A stretch of DNA of 14,670 nucleotides, taken from Baffinella frigidus (lineage: Eukaryota; Cryptophyceae; Cryptomonadales; Baffinellaceae). The stretch covers positions 35,636 through 50,305 of the forward strand of contig MU647060.1 in assembly GCA_026770585.1 (NCBI GenBank), read 5' to 3'. Both the position numbers and the translations under genes were made by a program. The notes below the pieces were generated by a model. The model did not search any database and had not been told where the DNA came from. It saw nothing but the letters and a program-made list of their open reading frames with translations. Positions 12,953 to 14,670 of the stretch are shown here, in pieces. How positions within the stretch are numbered: position 1 is the stretch's first letter; each line of letters begins with the position of its first letter.

Positions 12953-13070
12953 CAGGGTTGGGGTTTAGGGTTTGGGGTTTAGGGTTTAGGGTTTAGGGTT
13001 TAGGGTTTAGGGTTTAGGGTTTATGGTGTAGGGTTTAGGGCCTAGTAAGGTTTAGGTAAACCGAAACCCT
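12953..13070 (+). repeat. TTTAGGG array upstream of exon 3
   Basis: About eleven GGGTTTA units, mostly perfect. A short reverse stub (aaaccctaaacc) at 13063-13075 makes a small inverted repeat. Confidence 0.9.
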
Positions 13071-13104
13071 AAACCAGGCTCGCTCACGCCAGAACATCAC
13101 AAGT

Positions 13105-13254
13105 TTATCTCAGAAAACGAGTTCTAAAACTCGTTTTCTTAAGTCAATTCTCCTACAAATTTGTCAACTTATGCGGAAAGTAAAAAATAAGTTGACGAAT
13201 TTGTAGAGGAATTGACTTAAGAAAACGAGTTTTAGAACTCGTTTTCTGAGATAA
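13105..13254. mobile_element. 150-bp fold-back element, copy 2 (AAGT duplication)
   Basis: Same length and ends as 9932-10081, differing at about seven positions. AAGT is duplicated (13101-13104, 13255-13258). Inserted in the intron between exons 2 and 3. Confidence 0.95.
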
Positions 13255-13346
13255 AAGTTAAGCAACTGTTGATGTGCGGGTCTCGAGGCCGCGGTTTCGG
13301 GTTTTGGGGTTTGGGATTCCAGGGTTCAGGGTTCAGGGTTTCTTAC

Positions 13347-13440
13347 CCAGCATGTTGGCGCCGACGCCGCTCTTCCCCCCGCCCTCGGAGCTCGGAGCGC
13401 TCTTGCCGCTGACCCCTTTCGGGGCACGCTTCACCGCGCC
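13347..13440 (-). CDS. Exon 2: Lys/Ser/Gly-rich segment
   Basis: The exon is 94 bp between a strong acceptor (CGCTCTGCAG|GGC) and a good donor (CTGG|GTAAGA). Read in phase 0 it gives 31 residues starting GAVKRAPKGVSGKSAP and ending GVGANML, plus one base that starts a Gly codon. The composition is low-complexity, basic and flexible. The donor leads straight into intron sequence of the type CCCTGAACCCTGAACC. Two decayed copies of this exon lie upstream in the sense direction (13640-13676 and the split copy 13830-14200). They keep the VKR-xPKxxxGKSxP pattern, which supports the frame. Confidence 0.78.
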
Positions 13441-13491
13441 CTGCAGAGCGGGAATAATGAGGAAACGGTAAAAAACGACGGCGGCGGTGCA

Positions 13492-13563
13492 AAAACGTCG
13501 ACTGTTTGAATGATTCAAACAGTCGACGTTTTGGAACAGTCATTCAAACAGTCGACGTTTTTT
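13492..13563. repeat. Palindrome aaaacgtcgactgtttgaa x3
   Basis: 13492-13510 pairs with 13514-13532, and a third arm lies at 13541-13560. The preceding ggcggtgcaaaaacgtc also occurs at 14533-14549 upstream of the split exon 2 copy, so this intron was duplicated with its exon. Confidence 0.85.
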
Positions 13564-13639
13564 TCATTTTGACGGGGTTTGACGGATGTTCTGCTTGTTT
13601 TGCACGTTTTGCATTATTTTGGGTTAATTTAACGAGACA

Positions 13640-13720
13640 CTTTGGAACGCTCTTGCCGGCGATGCTTTTCGGGGTAGAGCGGAACGCCCGCGTGACCGGT
13701 CACGCGGACGCCGAAGCCAA
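13640..13720 (-). pseudogene. Exon 2 copy cut at a TA (PKSIAGKSVPK)
   Basis: Sense strand reads TA, then PKSIAGKSVPK. Upstream of the TA is the GC-rich cgcgtgaccggtcacgcg repeat (13682-13719) joined through GAGCG. The break is at the same exon position as in the split copy below. Confidence 0.7.
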
Positions 13721-13829
13721 CTGTCCGAGGTGACTGCCTTGGCAGTCACCTGCTAGGGTTTAGGGGTTGGTTTTGGGACCTGAGGAGGGGTCGTCGAGCG
13801 CCACTGCCCGCAGGGTGAGGGTTATTTTA

Positions 13830-14200
13830 ACGAGACACTTTGGAACGCTCTTGCCGGCGATGCTTTTCGGGTTAGAGCGCTGTGCAGAGAAGTTGGCCAC
13901 CGAAAAATGGGGAAATGGGGAAATTGGAGCCATTTTGTCCACTTTTGAGAAATTCATGATACTAAATTTCTCAAAAGTTGACAAAATGGCTCCAATTTCT
14001 CGATTTTCCATTATTTCCCGTGGCCAACTTCTCTGCACAGCGCTCTAACCTGTGCAGCGTCCGAATCGATTGTCTTAAGTTGCCACATCTGCCCCCGGCT
14101 CTGAGCCTTCCCTGGGCATAGTGATCTTAAGTTGCCAAATTTGCCCCCGGGTCAGCTCTTATCCACAGCGCTCTACGCTTCACCGCAACCTGAAGAGCGG
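13830..14200 (-). pseudogene. Exon 2 copy split by a TA-flanked element
   Basis: The 5' part (14176-14189, acceptor GCTCTTCAG|GTTGCGGTGAAGCG) encodes VAVKR. The 3' part (13830-13874) encodes NPKSIAGKSVPK. Removing 13875-14173 plus one TA aligns the copy with exon 2 without a gap. Confidence 0.83.
13875..14173. mobile_element. 299-bp TA-flanked element (171-bp inner palindrome)
   Basis: Outer ends gagcgctgtgcag and atccacagcgctc with TA at 13873-13874 and 14174-14175. Inside, 13875-14045 is a near-complete palindrome (gagcgctgtgcagagaagtt against aacttctctgcacagcgctc) with its own right-hand TA at 14046-14047. 14048-14173 includes a direct repeat of cttaagttgcca (from 14073 and 14127). The GAGCG terminus and TA duplication match the 175-bp family. 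Confidence 0.85.
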
Positions 14201-14205
14201 GAATC

Positions 14206-14276
14206 CACCTAAAGTTAACAGAGGTTCAAAAGTTAACAGAGGTTCAACTTACCTAAAGTTAACAGAGGTTCAACTT
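14206..14276 (+). repeat. aagttaacagaggttcaa x3
   Basis: Three near-identical units (from 14213, 14231 and 14256). The same word lies inverted at 9130-9145. Confidence 0.85.
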
Positions 14277-14333
14277 TTGCTTTGAGACGTCCCACTCTCG
14301 ACGTTTGTCGCGGTGAGCAGCGCTCTTCGTTAG

Positions 14334-14505
14334 GTCACAAGTCGGATTTTCATTTTACTACACCATCTACGGGTAAAGTTGATTCTCGCAAGGGAAACAC
14401 GCCAAAAGTTTTGGGAATTGGAGCGCTTTGCCGCCGTAATAATGTTTTTTGTACCACGAAACACTTTTAGCGCGAAATGTTGCGTGTGAAATTCCCACTT
14501 GTGAC
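14334..14505 (-). mobile_element. 172-bp inverted-repeat family
   Basis: Ends gtcacaagtcggatttt and aaattcccacttgtgac. Matches 12290-12490 and, in part, 5814-5953 in reverse. Short open frames on minus are shared with those copies, but no full protein is present. Confidence 0.75.
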
Positions 14506-14619
14506 ATGGCGTGGTGGTGAAAACGGACGGTGGCGGTGCAAAAACGTCCACTTTTAAATCATTTTGGATTATGCTGACAGGATTCCGGGTTCCGGGTTCC
14601 TCTATCGGGTTTCGAGAAC

Positions 14620-14670
14620 CTCGTCTTCCTCCTCCTCCTCCTCCTCCTCACGCGGGCGCTTCGCTGATGA
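14620..14670 (-). CDS. Exon 1 (partial at window edge): acidic tract
   Basis: The frame is open from the window edge for 17 codons: SSAKRPR followed by eight Glu, Asp, Glu. The donor is GACGAG|GTTCTCG, with GT at 14619-14618, ending in phase 0, which matches exon 2. SAKRPR resembles a short basic nuclear-localisation patch beside an acidic stretch, as in many chromatin and transcription proteins. This is weak evidence, because GAG runs also occur as microsatellites. The real 5' border lies outside the window or at the CAG at 14666-14664. Confidence 0.5.

Larger units (their letters stand above)
373..14670 (-). other. Composite multi-exon gene (exons 1-13, 5' end beyond window)
   Basis: Thirteen candidate exons on the minus strand read in one direction, with intron phases that agree from exon 1 through exon 11 (0, 1, 0, 0, 0, 0, 0, 1, 0, 2 at successive junctions). 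The open frames have protein-like composition, whereas ATG-started frames across the window mostly translate repeats. The product would be an acidic/Lys-rich leader, a helical Leu-rich domain resembling the TFIIS N-terminal fold, and an Asn-Gly-Ser-rich tail. Junctions 11/12 (phase 1 into 0) and 12/13 (phase 0 into 2) do not close, so an exon is missing or a border is misplaced at each. No start codon, promoter or poly(A) site could be assigned. Introns are mainly telomere-like arrays and small inverted-repeat elements. The locus may be a living gene or a recently decayed one; the intact frames and synonymous-type divergence favour recent function. Confidence 0.72.

Noticed and set aside
9932-13254. 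Compensatory base changes between the arms of the two 150-bp elements
   Set aside because: The C/T change (9978 against 13151) and the G/A change (10034 against 13207) affect adjacent, not paired, positions, so they add mismatches and do not preserve pairing.

Overview
ORGANISM. This is nuclear DNA of a eukaryote, most likely an alga or related protist. The evidence is abundant degenerate Arabidopsis-type telomere-like heptamers (TTTAGGG and variants), spliceosomal introns with GT-AG and possibly GC-AG borders, many short non-autonomous inverted-repeat transposons, GC-rich exons and AT-rich spacers. I cannot name the lineage. Dinoflagellates, chromerids, green algae and others share this telomere motif. 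No rRNA, tRNA, CRISPR or bacterial-type operon was seen.

MAIN RESULT. The long ATG-initiated reading frames are mostly translations of repeats. The real coding signal is a set of short exons on the minus strand, most of which lack their own ATG. Thirteen candidates run colinearly from the right edge (14670) to about 373. In transcription order they are: 1 (14620-14670, acidic), 2 (13347-13440), 3 (12906-12946), 4 (11198-11251), 5 (10319-10387), 6 (8212-8280), 7 (7010-7081), 8 (6079-6166), 9 (5731-5810), 10 (4177-4247), 11 (2739-2800), 12 (1733-2077) and 13 (373-451). Reading phases agree across every junction from exon 1 to exon 11, including phase-1 joins at 2/3 and 8/9 and a phase-2 join at 10/11. 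Junctions 11/12 and 12/13 do not close, so at least one exon is missing or wrong at each. Together they give about 390 residues from roughly 1.2 kb of coding DNA in 14.7 kb. The protein has an acidic and Lys/Ser-rich N-terminal part, then a helical Leu-rich segment ending in a Trp (exons 5-8) that resembles the TFIIS N-terminal (LW/TND) fold, more helical sequence (exons 9-11), and a disordered Asn-Gly-Ser repeat tail (exon 12). A nuclear transcription-elongation-type protein is my inference.

LAYOUT. Introns consist largely of telomere-like repeats, nearly all oriented so that the gene's sense strand carries CCCTAAA. Several arrays start or end within a few bases of splice sites. Seven or more families of inverted-repeat elements (about 138, 140, 150, 161, 172, 175 and 181 bp) lie between the exons. 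Some have clear target-site duplications, and two can be compared with unfilled sites inside the window. Around most exons sit two to six decayed copies of that same exon with bits of its flanking intron ('exon echoes'), always near the parent exon and almost always on the same strand. Some echoes differ from their parent mainly at synonymous positions. Nothing else in the window is convincingly coding.
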